Assembly (NCBI RefSeq): GCF_040100845.1
Contig: NZ_JAZHSH010000001.1
Location: 4,162,723-4,226,722 of the forward strand
DNA length: 64,000 nt
Direction of reading: 5' to 3'
DNA from: Chengkuizengella sp. SCS-71B
GTDB taxonomy: Bacteria > Bacillota > Bacilli > Paenibacillales > KCTC-33759
Part shown: one piece after another, positions 47,353-56,738 of the stretch
Numbering within the stretch: position 1 is the first letter of the stretch
How the letters are laid out: every line of letters starts with the position of its first letter
Program-made: the position numbers and the translations under genes
Notes under the pieces: model-generated
Database searches by the model: none
What the model saw: the letters and a program-made list of their open reading frames with translations, nothing else
What the model was told of the DNA's origin: nothing

Positions 47353-47571
47353 TTAACGAGCTTTTAATAATTCTATTTCCATTTCATGTTGTCCTGATTT
47401 TCCTGCTAAATAATCAACGCTTTTTTCAAGACGTTCAAATCCTTCTCTCATCTCTTTTCGTATTAAACCTGATTCATGTGCAAGTTTTAACTCAAGACTG
47501 TCTAATTTAGCTTTTACTTCTCTTTGTCCATCCACTAACGCTTTTAATAATTGTTTACTCTCTTGGTCCAT
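47353..47571 (-). CDS. small coiled-coil protein of unknown function
   Basis: A 72-residue, highly charged helical protein (MDQESKQLLKALVDGQREVK...) with heptad spacing of Leu/Ile over most of its length, so a coiled coil. TAAGGAG is 8 bases before the ATG. It follows the fliT-like gene with a 69-base gap and ends in its own terminator, so it could be the last gene of the flagellar export-chaperone unit. Family not recognised. Confidence 0.55.
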   Translation of the reverse strand: MDQESKQLLKALVDGQREVKAKLDSLELKLAHESGLIRKEMREGFERLEKSVDYLAGKSGQHEMEIELLKAR

Positions 47572-47640
47572 TTCAGAACTCCTTACAAATTCATCTATAT
47601 TATTATTATTTTATTACAAGATTAAAATAAACGAAAGACA

Positions 47641-47976
47641 TTATTTCTTTCTGTCAAAAAACACACTGTCTGCAGTATACGTATTTTGATATGCTGTTTT
47701 TTGTTTTTTCCCAGATTGTATTTTATGAAGTTCTTGTGATGCTTCGTCTTTTAACCTTTTCATTTTTTCTAAAATTTGTTGATCATACTGCGTAATGTTT
47801 TGAATCAGTTTCTGATATTTTTGTATATGTTCATCTGTAATTTTAATATTCTTTATTTGGTTGATGATTTCTTCCCGTTTTTGTACAAACTGTGCTAACT
47901 GTTCGTAGTTCATGGAACTAAGTTGATCATACGTTTGTTTTGTTAAACTCTCTAGTTGTGAGATCAAACTATCCAT
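47641..47976 (-). CDS. fliT: FliT-like flagellar protein
   Basis: A 111-residue helical protein (MDSLISQLESLTKQTYDQLS) overlapping fliS by 8 bases, the place of fliT in Bacillus flagellar clusters. FliT acts as a chaperone for the cap protein FliD. Sequence conservation in the family is low, so the name depends on position, size and helical content. Confidence 0.65.
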   Translation of the reverse strand: MDSLISQLESLTKQTYDQLSSMNYEQLAQFVQKREEIINQIKNIKITDEHIQKYQKLIQNITQYDQQILEKMKRLKDEASQELHKIQSGKKQKTAYQNTYTADSVFFDRKK

Positions 47977-48364
47977 ATTGAACCTCTTTAGATTTTGTAT
48001 TCAGCGACTTATTAGCTTCAACCCATGTTTCTCTTAATTCTTGAAGAAATCCAATCACTTCCTCCATAGCTTGCACGTCTTTTTTCATGTTCGCTTCTGT
48101 TATGCGATGCATCATATATTCATATAATTTCATTAAGTCTTTTGCAATATCTGCTTTTTGATCCAAGGTCACCATAAATTCATTGATAATATTTTGTACT
48201 TTCACAATGTTTGTATTCGCAGCTTCATAATTTTTGTCTTCAATCGCTACGATGGCTAATTTACTAAATTTAATGGCCCCATCGTATAACATGATTAATA
48301 ATTTTGCTGGTGATGCGGTTTGAATCGATGTTTGTAAGTATTTGTTTTGTTGGTTTTGGTACAT
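47969..48364 (-). CDS. fliS: flagellar export chaperone FliS
   Basis: A 131-residue FliS, the flagellin chaperone. The family motifs YQNQQNKYLQTSIQTASPAK and LIMLYDGAIKFSKLA are clear. It binds the C-terminus of flagellin in the cytoplasm and, in Bacillus, helps FliW homeostasis. Sits between fliD and the fliT-like gene, 18 bases after fliD. Confidence 0.94.
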   Translation of the reverse strand: MYQNQQNKYLQTSIQTASPAKLLIMLYDGAIKFSKLAIVAIEDKNYEAANTNIVKVQNIINEFMVTLDQKADIAKDLMKLYEYMMHRITEANMKKDVQAMEEVIGFLQELRETWVEANKSLNTKSKEVQYG

Positions 48365-48382
48365 TTTAACTCCCCCAATCTA

Positions 48383-49909
48383 TTATGCTTGTTGTCCTCC
48401 AAATGCGCCTAATATATACTCGAGTTGACTATTATAAGTTTGCATGGCCATTTCCATAGCAGTAAATTGATCATAATATCGATCTTCAATTAGAATCAAT
48501 CGATCTTCCCATTCCTCTATTTCTTTATCTAATTCTCTCATTTCTTTCCCTAAGATACTCTCATCAAACGAAGTAGTTGATGAGCCAGCTACTTCTGTTA
48601 TTTGACTTAATGTATTCCCTAAAGATTCATAAATAATTTCTGCTACTCCTGCACCAGACATACTATCATCTGAGGAAGGTGATGCAGTAAACATATTTAC
48701 AACAGAATCTGGTTCAGCTTCTATTGCTTCACGAAGTTTGTCCTCATCCAAATGCAGTATCCCGTTTTCATCATAAGACCCTGTTGTAATACCAATAGAA
48801 CTTAAGGTTTTATATATGTCACTTCCAGTATCTACTCCTATACTTGCTACTGATCTCATAGAATCTATTGCACCCGTGATATAATCATCATTTTTTAACA
48901 AACCACTTCTTGCTTTATCTTCCCATAGTTCAATTTCCGTCTCGGTTAATTCATCTTTTTCATCTTCAGTGAGAGGAGCATAATCACGATATTGTTCTTC
49001 TCGCACTTCTTCATTTAAAGATGTTAATATTTCATTATAGTCTTCTATAAATTGCTTTATTGAATCTACCATTGCATCCACATCACTAGATACCTCAATA
49101 GTAGTTGGAGATCCGACATTTTGTAAAGTAATCTCTACTCCATTCACATCAAATTTATTACTGCTTTGATGTGTCTCTAGTCCATTAATTTTCACTACAG
49201 CATTGGTACCAGCAAGTTCATTAGATGTATCTTGACTATTCGGATCACCTGGATCAGTCAGTGGGTTTATACTCAATATATTTGAAAGAAAATCTCCATT
49301 CAAATCATCAAACTGAATAGTCGAAGCACCAGTATTTTTAGCAATAAATGATACTTTTTTTTCTGTATCACTATAAAAAGCACTTACATCTGTATTATCA
49401 TTAATTTTTTTAATAATGTCATCTAAAGAATCTTCAGCTGTATTAACCTCTATTTCAGTACCATTAATAGAAAAAGTATATGTACCTGGTAATGTTGCTC
49501 CATCATTCAAATTAGATTCTTGACTTTGTAATGATTGGCCTGAATCGAAATCATCGTTAGCAATAGAATCTCTACTATAATTACTTGCAGCCGTTGCTAA
49601 ACCCATTACTTCAATTTGTATCGTCCCATTAAAAGCATTGTTATTTGTATTTACACTTATAGAACTTGTATCCCCATATAGCTGGGTCTTTTTACTCGAT
49701 AATGTTCCTTGTAATGTATAATTAAAAACTTTATTGTTTCGATAATCTAATATTTTCGAATTAAGATCCAAATAATCTTCTCTTTTCCATTCTGTAATCT
49801 GATTTTTTTGTTCTACTTTTGTTAATTTTAATCGTTCTACATTCATTAAGTCCCGTACAATTGACTCAGTGTCTATTCCTGATGCAATCCCTGTAAATCT
49901 AATTGCCAT
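48383..49909 (-). CDS. fliD: flagellar filament cap protein FliD
   Basis: A 508-residue hook-associated protein 2. N-terminal FliD_N (MAIRFTGIASGIDTESIVRD) and C-terminal FliD_C (DESILGKEMRELDKEIEEWE, LEYILGAFGG) flank a variable central part. It caps the filament and guides flagellin assembly outside the cell. GAGAGGAG precedes the ATG. Normal length. Confidence 0.95.
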   Translation of the reverse strand: MAIRFTGIASGIDTESIVRDLMNVERLKLTKVEQKNQITEWKREDYLDLNSKILDYRNNKVFNYTLQGTLSSKKTQLYGDTSSISVNTNNNAFNGTIQIEVMGLATAASNYSRDSIANDDFDSGQSLQSQESNLNDGATLPGTYTFSINGTEIEVNTAEDSLDDIIKKINDNTDVSAFYSDTEKKVSFIAKNTGASTIQFDDLNGDFLSNILSINPLTDPGDPNSQDTSNELAGTNAVVKINGLETHQSSNKFDVNGVEITLQNVGSPTTIEVSSDVDAMVDSIKQFIEDYNEILTSLNEEVREEQYRDYAPLTEDEKDELTETEIELWEDKARSGLLKNDDYITGAIDSMRSVASIGVDTGSDIYKTLSSIGITTGSYDENGILHLDEDKLREAIEAEPDSVVNMFTASPSSDDSMSGAGVAEIIYESLGNTLSQITEVAGSSTTSFDESILGKEMRELDKEIEEWEDRLILIEDRYYDQFTAMEMAMQTYNSQLEYILGAFGGQQA

Positions 49910-49924
49910 AAGTATCTCTCCTCT

Positions 49925-50323
49925 CTATCTACGTTCGTCTATAATGATGCCAGCCAATTCTAAACTTTTAGCTAATAAATCCACTATTATTTCAGGAGGT
50001 ACCTCTCGAATCAGTTCTCCTGTTTCTTTGTTCATTACTTTTACCATAATATCATTTGTTTTTTCGTGTACTGATATATCTAATGATGTTGGCGCTAATG
50101 ACATCGCTTTATTTGCTAGTTTCACTAAATTAACTAATTGCTTTTCACTAACAGATAGTATATCCCCATCAGCTTCATCTTTTTTTAATTGTGAAACCGT
50201 TTTAGCAAGTTGTTCTGATTCAGATGTTGGACCGACCTTTAAAGAGTTTATCTGATTTATTCCTTCATCAGTGGATTGAGATAACTTTGGCGAATTTGAA
50301 TCAAGTGATAGCTCCATACTCAT
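49925..50323 (-). CDS. flaG: FlaG family protein
   Basis: About 132 residues; start at ATG 50323, seven bases after GAGGAGG. The C-terminal half has the FlaG pattern (LDISVHEKTNDIMVKVMN, ELIREVPPEIIVDLLAKSLE). FlaG affects filament length in several species. Lies between hag and fliD, as usual. Confidence 0.87.
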   Translation of the reverse strand: MSMELSLDSNSPKLSQSTDEGINQINSLKVGPTSESEQLAKTVSQLKKDEADGDILSVSEKQLVNLVKLANKAMSLAPTSLDISVHEKTNDIMVKVMNKETGELIREVPPEIIVDLLAKSLELAGIIIDERR

Positions 50324-50540
50324 CAAAAAACCTCCTCGATCATTCTATATATCTATATATCGGAACTTTTGTTGAATTTTATTAACATATTTATTAGAAG
50401 GTTAATCAAAATAAATAAGTCAATTCAAAATGCAAATAGAACAAAAAATCCTATTGGAGTCTCTCGGAGATGTCTTCAAATCCTTCTTAGTTTTTGTTAA
50501 AACTTTGAATTTGTTAAAACTTATAAATTCTTATGTTATA

Positions 50541-50573
50541 AGAAAAAGACCCTAGAAAATAATTCTAAGGTCT
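50541..50573 (-). terminator. terminator of hag
   Basis: Minus strand AGACCTTAGA / TCTAGGGTCT (one G-U) followed by TTTTTCT, 18 bases after the hag stop codon. Confidence 0.8.
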
Positions 50574-50591
50574 CGATATGTTTTATTTTAA

Positions 50592-51749
50592 TTAACCTAA
50601 AAGTTGAAGTACCCCTTGAGGTAATTGATTTGCTTGTGCTAACATCGCAGTGGAAGCCTGACTTAAGATGTTGTCTTTAGTAAATGACATCATTTCTTTT
50701 GCCATATCTACGTCACGAATACGTGATTCAGCCGCAGTTAAATTTTCAGAAGATGTATTCAAATTATTAATTGTGTGTTCCAAGCGATTTTGCCAAGCAC
50801 CTAAACTGGAACGTTGTGCAGACACTTGAGATATTGCTTCATCAATCGCTTGTAATTGATCATTAAAGTCAGTGTTATCAAAATCAGTTACATTAATTTG
50901 TGACATGTTTAATATGTTTCCTAAGTCAGTAGCACCCATACTATCTATACTTACTGATAATGTTTGGGATTGATTAGCTCCGATTTGGAATTGTGTACCG
51001 TTTGTACCAACTGTGAAAGACCCATCTAAAGCAGGTGTTGCCCCTGCCAAATCTGATAAATCTTGATGTTTTGCTTCTATTGTAATACCAAATTTTTCAA
51101 AATTTAAAACTTGCTCGTCAGCAGTTAATGCAGTATGGTCAGCAACATTAATAGTATCTGACTCACCAGTATTAACATTTGTTAAAATGATTTCATCTGG
51201 CGCAGGAGCTGCACCATCAGCCGCAGAAATTATAAAGTCATCAAGGTCAGCACCATTCAAGTTCGTTATTTCTAATATTCCACCATTTTCAAAATCAAAT
51301 GCATCTCCAGATGCAGTTGTTTCCGCACCTAATGAACCATCAAGAAGGTTCTGTTTATTAAACTGTGCTCTTTCAGAAATTCCGTCTAATTCGTCTACTA
51401 ATTCATCAATTTCATCCTGTATTTTTTGTAAATCTTCATCAGCATTTGTTCCATTGTTTGCTTGTACTGTTAGTTCTCTCATACGTTGTAAAATTGATTG
51501 GGATTCTTGTAATGCTCCCTCTGCTGTTTGAATCATTGAAATTCCATCTTGAGCGTTACGAGAAGCTTGATCCAAACCTCGAATCTGCCCTCTCATTTTT
51601 TCGGAGATTGCAAGACCTGCTGCATCGTCCCCTGCACGGTTAATACGAAGACCAGAAGATAATTTCTCCATGGATTTACCCGCACTGGTGTTTGCTGAAC
51701 TTAATTGGTTGTACGTGTTTAAAGCTGTAATATTGTGATTAATAATCAT
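50592..51749 (-). CDS. hag: flagellin
   Basis: A 385-residue flagellin. Conserved D0/D1 ends are clear: MIINHNITALNTYNQLSSAN, LSSGLRINRAGDDAAGLAIS and, at the C-terminus, ASTAMLAQANQLPQGVLQLLG. The centre (about 165-285) is a variable surface domain. The start at 51749 has AAGGAGGA 8 bases upstream; the longer frame is not used. It is transcribed from a SigD-type promoter through a long leader containing CsrA-binding features, so it is regulated after transcription by CsrA and FliW, encoded just upstream. Confidence 0.97.
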   Translation of the reverse strand: MIINHNITALNTYNQLSSANTSAGKSMEKLSSGLRINRAGDDAAGLAISEKMRGQIRGLDQASRNAQDGISMIQTAEGALQESQSILQRMRELTVQANNGTNADEDLQKIQDEIDELVDELDGISERAQFNKQNLLDGSLGAETTASGDAFDFENGGILEITNLNGADLDDFIISAADGAAPAPDEIILTNVNTGESDTINVADHTALTADEQVLNFEKFGITIEAKHQDLSDLAGATPALDGSFTVGTNGTQFQIGANQSQTLSVSIDSMGATDLGNILNMSQINVTDFDNTDFNDQLQAIDEAISQVSAQRSSLGAWQNRLEHTINNLNTSSENLTAAESRIRDVDMAKEMMSFTKDNILSQASTAMLAQANQLPQGVLQLLG

Positions 51750-51755
51750 AATATT

Positions 51756-51770
51756 CTTCCTCCTTGAAAT
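51756..51770 (-). promoter_or_regulatory. CsrA site overlapping the hag ribosome site
   Basis: ACATTTCAAGGAGGA contains the GGA motif in the Shine-Dalgarno sequence, as at BS2 of B. subtilis hag. Confidence 0.55.
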
Positions 51771-51781
51771 GTAATGTTTTC

Positions 51782-51795
51782 CCACATCCGTGTGG
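51782..51795 (-). promoter_or_regulatory. CsrA-binding hairpin in the hag leader
   Basis: Minus strand CCACACGGATGTGG: a 5-bp stem CCACA/TGTGG displays CGGA in the loop. This nearly matches the CsrA consensus ACARGGAUGU. It lies 33 bases upstream of the start codon. Confidence 0.7.
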
Positions 51796-51844
51796 TTTGC
51801 TATTTTGTTGGGTAAAATTACCTAGTAAAATAAGCTTATTATAT

Positions 51845-51872
51845 ATATCGAACGAACTAGTTAAAAACTTTA
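51845..51872 (-). promoter_or_regulatory. SigD-type promoter of hag
   Basis: TAAA (51869-51872), 16-base spacer, TTCGATAT (51845-51852); consensus TAAA-N14-16-GCCGATAT, two mismatches. Confidence 0.65.
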
Positions 51873-51906
51873 TAGTAAAATTAAAAATTTTAAAAAAAAG
51901 TTTGAT

Positions 51907-52137
51907 TTATGTCTTTTTTTGAAACAACGTATGTAATTTTGTCGGATCAACCTTCAAATTCGCAGCTTCTTGGTTCGAAAGTTTGATGGCCTCATATACT
52001 TCAGACCTATAAACTTGTACCTCTTTAGGGGCCGAAATTCCTACTTTAACGGTTTCCCCTTCTGTTTCAATGATGGTTAGCTCAATTTCATCTCCGATCA
52101 TGATGGATTGTCCTTTTTTTCTTGTCAGCACTAACAT
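51907..52137 (-). CDS. csrA: carbon storage regulator / translational repressor CsrA
   Basis: A 76-residue CsrA (MLVLTRKKGQSIMIGDEIEL, VKVGISAPKEVQVYRSEVYE). It binds GGA hairpins in the hag leader and blocks ribosome access; FliW removes it when flagellin is low. The ribosome site lies inside the end of fliW, two bases away, so the two are translationally linked. Confidence 0.96.
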   Translation of the reverse strand: MLVLTRKKGQSIMIGDEIELTIIETEGETVKVGISAPKEVQVYRSEVYEAIKLSNQEAANLKVDPTKLHTLFQKKT

Positions 52138-52139
52138 GT

Positions 52140-52586
52140 TTATCCACCCTCCACTTCAACTTTTTTAGGAATAAAGGTATGTTTTGTAGTATAACTAGAA
52201 TTGTGAAGGATGATTTGTTTACCTTGTTTTGTTCTTATGTTCATCACAATAGGAGCAATTAAATTACATGTAGCGTTTTCTAAGTTATCTTGTATGGATA
52301 CAAGTGACCAAATCGCAACTTCCGAAGGTTCTTTAATATCCAGCTCTTTTTGTATTTCATTTGATAACTCTACATTGTAATCCTTAAAAAATTGAAATGG
52401 ATCTAATATAATAAAATTTAAATCCTGTTCCTCGACTGCTTGCATATAGGTTAATGGGATTTCTTGATCTAGTTGAAGCAATGCATAGCTTTTTACATCT
52501 TCAAAACCTAGTAACCCTTGAGTAAATGTCATAATCTTGCTCTCATCAATTTCAATTTCTCCAAAATGTTTCGTACTTATTTTCAT
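52140..52586 (-). CDS. fliW: flagellar assembly factor FliW
   Basis: A 148-residue FliW (MKISTKHFGEIEIDESKIMT, FTQGLLGFEDVKSYALLQLD). It antagonises CsrA and senses unassembled flagellin. Together with csrA and hag it forms the partner-switch that sets flagellin level. A terminator lies between this gene and the upstream yviE. Confidence 0.95.
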   Translation of the reverse strand: MKISTKHFGEIEIDESKIMTFTQGLLGFEDVKSYALLQLDQEIPLTYMQAVEEQDLNFIILDPFQFFKDYNVELSNEIQKELDIKEPSEVAIWSLVSIQDNLENATCNLIAPIVMNIRTKQGKQIILHNSSYTTKHTFIPKKVEVEGG

Positions 52587-52708
52587 TTAAAACACGCTCC
52601 TATCCCATTTTCATTCATTCTATTATAACAAAAGCTCTATTGGAGGATTAGTGGTAGCTTTTATTGAAACTTAGAATTTGGAAAATTTATAAATTATTAA
52701 GTCATAAA

Positions 52709-52739
52709 AAAACTATAGGAAAATTACACCTACAGTTTT
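52709..52739 (-). terminator. terminator after yviE
   Basis: Minus strand AAAACTGTAGG / CCTATAGTTTT (one G-U) followed by TTTTTTT. It separates the flgM-flgN-flgK-flgL-yviE unit from fliW-csrA. Confidence 0.8.
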
Positions 52740-52743
52740 CAAA

Positions 52744-53316
52744 TTATATTTGCATATCCACTTGTGGAGGTTGTACATTTAGAGAATTCTTTTGTAATAA
52801 ATATAAATTCACCTTACTCCGATCACGAGATATTTCAAACGGTATTTGCTGTGATTGAAGTTCTACTGAACCTCGTTCTAAACCGATCTCTGTTTTGGTT
52901 GGGTTCACTTGAACGTCCACATTTAGTCTTGAGGCAGGTCCTGTAGTGTATACAGGTACTTCAGCAAATGCTTGTTGTTTGGCAATTTCCCCAATGGGAT
53001 TTCCACCTAAATGAATGGCGGCTAATCTATCCCCATTTTGTACCCTTCGTTCTATTCCCTGCAACGAAATCTGTTTTCCTTGTTGGTATACATTTTGCAT
53101 ATAGGCTAAATGGTCTCCAATAGCCATTGCATCCCAAGCTCTATCTTGATTAATTCTTAATTCAGCTTTTCCGCTGGAAGTAACCAACATCTTGGGATTG
53201 TTCGATTTCATTTCAAATGTAGCTCGTGGCATCTTCATCTCGGTTTTACCTTGTGTAATGTCTAAACCAATCTGAGCATATTGCTGGAATATTTGAATAC
53301 GAGGAATGGAAGCCAT
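52744..53316 (-). CDS. yviE: DUF6470 family flagellar-operon protein
   Basis: A 190-residue cytoplasmic protein (MASIPRIQIFQQYAQIGLDI) with the YviE pattern and a beta-rich tail. It lies between flgL and fliW as yviE does in B. subtilis. Role unknown; placement links it with late flagellar assembly. Confidence 0.82.
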   Translation of the reverse strand: MASIPRIQIFQQYAQIGLDITQGKTEMKMPRATFEMKSNNPKMLVTSSGKAELRINQDRAWDAMAIGDHLAYMQNVYQQGKQISLQGIERRVQNGDRLAAIHLGGNPIGEIAKQQAFAEVPVYTTGPASRLNVDVQVNPTKTEIGLERGSVELQSQQIPFEISRDRSKVNLYLLQKNSLNVQPPQVDMQI

Positions 53317-53333
53317 GTGAACCTACCACCTTT

Positions 53334-54239
53334 TTATCTTAGAAAATCTACTAAACTTACAGAGATCATATTAGCGCCCACAGAAAGTGCCGCTTGATAT
53401 ACGTACTCACTCTCCGTTAATTTCGTCATAACATATGCCAAATCGGCATCTTCTGTTTTAGAAAGTACAGTTTGCAGATTAATATCGTTGTCCTCTAATC
53501 TAGATTTAGTCAGCTCCACTCGATTCGTTCTTGCTCCAACCTCCGCACGAACACTCAACAGCTTATCTATTCGAGAGTCAAGTGTTCCTAAGCTATTTGA
53601 AAGAGCGTCAAAATCACCAATTTCCAATTGAGTCATAATATCATCGATTACTTTAAATGCGTTATCTGCTTGTGGTGTACCATCCGGGTTTAATCCACCA
53701 AATACTTGATCGCCTGTTACGTTTACAGCCATCTTCGTTCCTTCTCCAATTGCATATAGGATCTGGCCTGTATCCGTGGACTCATTTTTTGCATTGCCTT
53801 CAGTATACGGTTTTATGTTTGTTTGTTGTCCGTTAAATACATACTTTCCATTAAACTCACTGTTTCCTATCGTTACTAATTGCCCATACAGCTCTTCCAT
53901 TTCTTCTTTAATGGAATTAAGAGCAGAATCATCATTCGTTCCGTTGGAGGCTTGTACTGTTAGTTCTCGTACACGATCTAATACATCGTTTGTTTGATCT
54001 AAGATCGAATCTGAATACTCTAACCAAGAAAGTGCTGAGCTTACATTTTCAGTAAACTGTTCGTTTGCTGATAGATCAGATCGGTATCTTAGTGCATAAG
54101 TAACACCAACTGGGTCATCTGAAGGTTTATTTAATTTTTTTGTAGATGATAATTGCTCTTGATATTTCGTCATTCTTTCAAGGTTATTATTTAAATTCGT
54201 TAATAATTGTGCATTCATCATTCCTGAAGTAACTCTCAT
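53334..54239 (-). CDS. flgL: flagellar hook-associated protein 3
   Basis: A 301-residue FlgL joining hook and filament. MRVTSGMMNAQLLTNLNNNL at the N-terminus and a C-terminal flagellin-like helix (LSVGANMISVSLVDFLR). The ATG at 54239 has AAGGAG 9 bases upstream; the longer frame starts from TTG inside that site. Confidence 0.95.
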   Translation of the reverse strand: MRVTSGMMNAQLLTNLNNNLERMTKYQEQLSSTKKLNKPSDDPVGVTYALRYRSDLSANEQFTENVSSALSWLEYSDSILDQTNDVLDRVRELTVQASNGTNDDSALNSIKEEMEELYGQLVTIGNSEFNGKYVFNGQQTNIKPYTEGNAKNESTDTGQILYAIGEGTKMAVNVTGDQVFGGLNPDGTPQADNAFKVIDDIMTQLEIGDFDALSNSLGTLDSRIDKLLSVRAEVGARTNRVELTKSRLEDNDINLQTVLSKTEDADLAYVMTKLTESEYVYQAALSVGANMISVSLVDFLR

Positions 54240-54265
54240 CTTCAACGACTCCTTCAATCAGCTTT

Positions 54266-55834
54266 CTATAGTCCTACTCGACCTGTTCCGTTGATTAATT
54301 TATTTAACAATTCATCAATCGTTGTCATCATCCGTGCGGAAGCGTTATATGCTTGTTCAAATTTGATCATATCCGCTAATTCCTCATCTAAAGATACTCC
54401 ACTAACTGATAAACGGTTGATTTCTACTTGCTGTACCAACACTAGTTGATTATCTACTTGTCGACTCGCTTCTTGTGACTGAACACCTAATTGTCCAATC
54501 ATGGATCGGAAAAATTCATCAAAGGTTCCGTTTGACAGCACTGGATCTCCTGCTGTACCTGAGGTGTAACTTAAATCTACATTTTTCAATCCCGCAATTA
54601 ACAATGAAATATCATTATTCCCAAAAATTACTTTTCCACTTTCGTCAACTCGTGACGATGAAGCAATTTTGGAAGGGTTATCCTGAATCTCTGGATTTAC
54701 AGTAATGCTGCTCGCATCCCATTCCGTAGCACCCTCTTTTAAAGTAAAAAATGGAATGCCCGATTGTGGAGGATCTTCAAGAGAATAACCTAATTCATGT
54801 ATTCCATTCAAACCTTTAACGGTTACGGTTGTATCTGCTCCTAATGTTCTTTCTTCTATTGTTCCAGTATAAGTAATCCCATTTAAAGTTGTCCCTTCAG
54901 GAATTACCGAACCCTCTGGAAGTGTCACTTCTACGTCACCTTCTACCAAAGCTTTTACCATAGCATCTATTTGAAAAGCATATTCTGACACGTATTCATC
55001 CCTTGATTGAACCATACCGTATAGTTCACCGCTATTTAAATCTCCAGAAGAAATACTGCTGTTTAAAGAGGCTTCATCAAATGTAAATTCTTTATTAATC
55101 CCATTTACTAAACTAATATTACCCATAGTGATTGAGTAGCCATTTTCTGTTTCAGAAACATCGATATTTACGATATTGGAAAGCTTGTCCACGAGAAAAT
55201 CTCTCTGATCTCTTAGATCATTTGCATTATCGCCCATTCCTTCTATTCTAAAAATCTCGTTATTTAAATTTGTAATTTGCGTCAGTATATTATCTGCTTC
55301 TGTCATTTTTACGTTCATATTTTCGGTTAAATCTTTCGCAAAATCATTGAGCTGTTTATCTAATTGATTCAAAGTATCTGTTAATGCCAGTGCATTTTCT
55401 TTTAATGCAGTACGTGCTGTAACATTTTCTGGATCATTACTAACATCCTGCCATGCGTTCCAAAACTTCTCGAGAACTTGCGTTAATCCTGTTTCAGAAG
55501 GTTCGTTAAATATGGCTTCTAATTTTTGTAATGTATCTTCTTTTATAGACCATTCCCCGAGATATTTTTGCTCATTTCGATACTGATCGTCTAAAAATCT
55601 GTCTCTAATTCTATTAATGGAATCGAAATCTACCCCTTGTCCAATTTGACCTGGGTTTGTACTTCTCATGAAACCTGGAGCTTCCATAGGTTTAGAAGCG
55701 ACAAGATTTACGGATTGTCTAGTATACCCCACTGTATTTGCATTTGCTATATTATGTCCAATCGTATTCATTACCGTTTGCTGTGCAGTTAAAGAACGTT
55801 TGGCGATTTCTATTCCTCCGAATGTAGATCCCAT
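54266..55834 (-). CDS. flgK: flagellar hook-associated protein 1
   Basis: A 522-residue FlgK. N-terminal rod/hook signature (TFGGIEIAKRSLTAQQTVMN, IANANTVGYTRQSVNL) and C-terminal QEASRQVDNQLVLVQQ / EQAYNASARMMTTIDELLNK. It is the first junction protein between hook and filament. Normal length. Confidence 0.96.
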   Translation of the reverse strand: MGSTFGGIEIAKRSLTAQQTVMNTIGHNIANANTVGYTRQSVNLVASKPMEAPGFMRSTNPGQIGQGVDFDSINRIRDRFLDDQYRNEQKYLGEWSIKEDTLQKLEAIFNEPSETGLTQVLEKFWNAWQDVSNDPENVTARTALKENALALTDTLNQLDKQLNDFAKDLTENMNVKMTEADNILTQITNLNNEIFRIEGMGDNANDLRDQRDFLVDKLSNIVNIDVSETENGYSITMGNISLVNGINKEFTFDEASLNSSISSGDLNSGELYGMVQSRDEYVSEYAFQIDAMVKALVEGDVEVTLPEGSVIPEGTTLNGITYTGTIEERTLGADTTVTVKGLNGIHELGYSLEDPPQSGIPFFTLKEGATEWDASSITVNPEIQDNPSKIASSSRVDESGKVIFGNNDISLLIAGLKNVDLSYTSGTAGDPVLSNGTFDEFFRSMIGQLGVQSQEASRQVDNQLVLVQQVEINRLSVSGVSLDEELADMIKFEQAYNASARMMTTIDELLNKLINGTGRVGL

Positions 55835-55858
55835 ATGTACCCTCCTTCGCTAGCTTTT

Positions 55859-56356
55859 TTAACCTTTCACATCAAATATTCCTTTACGAGAACCATGCTG
55901 ATTCTTTAATGGATTTTGATAGGTCACATTGTCGTCTGCTGTACCCAATACCGTTTCTAATGTCACATTAATATAAGATAAAGATTGTTCGATTAATTGT
56001 TGATTCAATTTATTCACATGGTTCATTTCATCCATAGTTTTCAAAAGTTTATTCTGTGCAGCCTCCAAAGCTTTTTGTTCCTCTGGATCAATGATGAATC
56101 TTGTTAACTGCGTAATGGTAAGGTTTGGATTCGGCTGCATTCCTTTTTGTTTTACGGTAGTTTCAACAGTCTTCACCCGTTTAGAATCTATTTCTGTAAT
56201 TTGTTTTAACAACATTGATTCCTGATTCATGATTTTCGTAAGTTCTTCTATATTATTATCAATTATGATTTGTTTTTTCTGTTTACCAAGCTCTATTAAT
56301 TTGAAGTGAAGCTGATCCAACATTTCTAAATGTTGTACTATGTCATAAACTGACAT
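55859..56356 (-). CDS. flgN: flagellar export chaperone FlgN
   Basis: A 165-residue helical protein between flgM and flgK (MSVYDIVQHLEMLDQLHFKL) with a coiled-coil body, typical of FlgN, the chaperone for FlgK and FlgL. Conservation is low; position and architecture support it. Confidence 0.85.
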   Translation of the reverse strand: MSVYDIVQHLEMLDQLHFKLIELGKQKKQIIIDNNIEELTKIMNQESMLLKQITEIDSKRVKTVETTVKQKGMQPNPNLTITQLTRFIIDPEEQKALEAAQNKLLKTMDEMNHVNKLNQQLIEQSLSYINVTLETVLGTADDNVTYQNPLKNQHGSRKGIFDVKG

Positions 56357-56371
56357 GCTCTCTCACCTTTT

Positions 56372-56638
56372 TCATTGTTTTTTGAAATACGGTAATAGTT
56401 TCTCTGCGATTTTGTTGGGCTCTACTTGATACGTTCCATTAGAAACGCTTTGTTTTAAGTCTTCTATTTTCTCTTCTCGTTCCGTTGGTTTTGTATCCAG
56501 CAATTCTTTCGCTTCAGGTGAAATTTGCACTTCATCCCGCTGCATAGCTTTTTTACTTGCTTTCTTTTCTTGGTTTATATCCTGCTGTTGACGATAGTTT
56601 TGAATCGCGTTTACTGGATTGATTTTATTAATTTTCAT
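56372..56638 (-). CDS. flgM: anti-sigma-D factor FlgM
   Basis: An 88-residue FlgM (MKINKINPVNAIQNYRQQQD; DEVQISPEAKELL; SNGTYQVEPNKIAEKLLPYF). It binds SigD and blocks late-gene promoters, such as the hag promoter in this window, until the hook is complete. The ATG at 56638 has GAGGTGA upstream; the ORF extends further but without a start signal. Confidence 0.93.
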   Translation of the reverse strand: MKINKINPVNAIQNYRQQQDINQEKKASKKAMQRDEVQISPEAKELLDTKPTEREEKIEDLKQSVSNGTYQVEPNKIAEKLLPYFKKQ

Positions 56639-56738
56639 GTGAATCACCTCACAAATCTCTTTACATACAAATAAGCCGATCGTCATTTACTGTTATTATC
56701 GGCGAGTTTGTTGAGAAACTTTATAGTTATTCATCATT

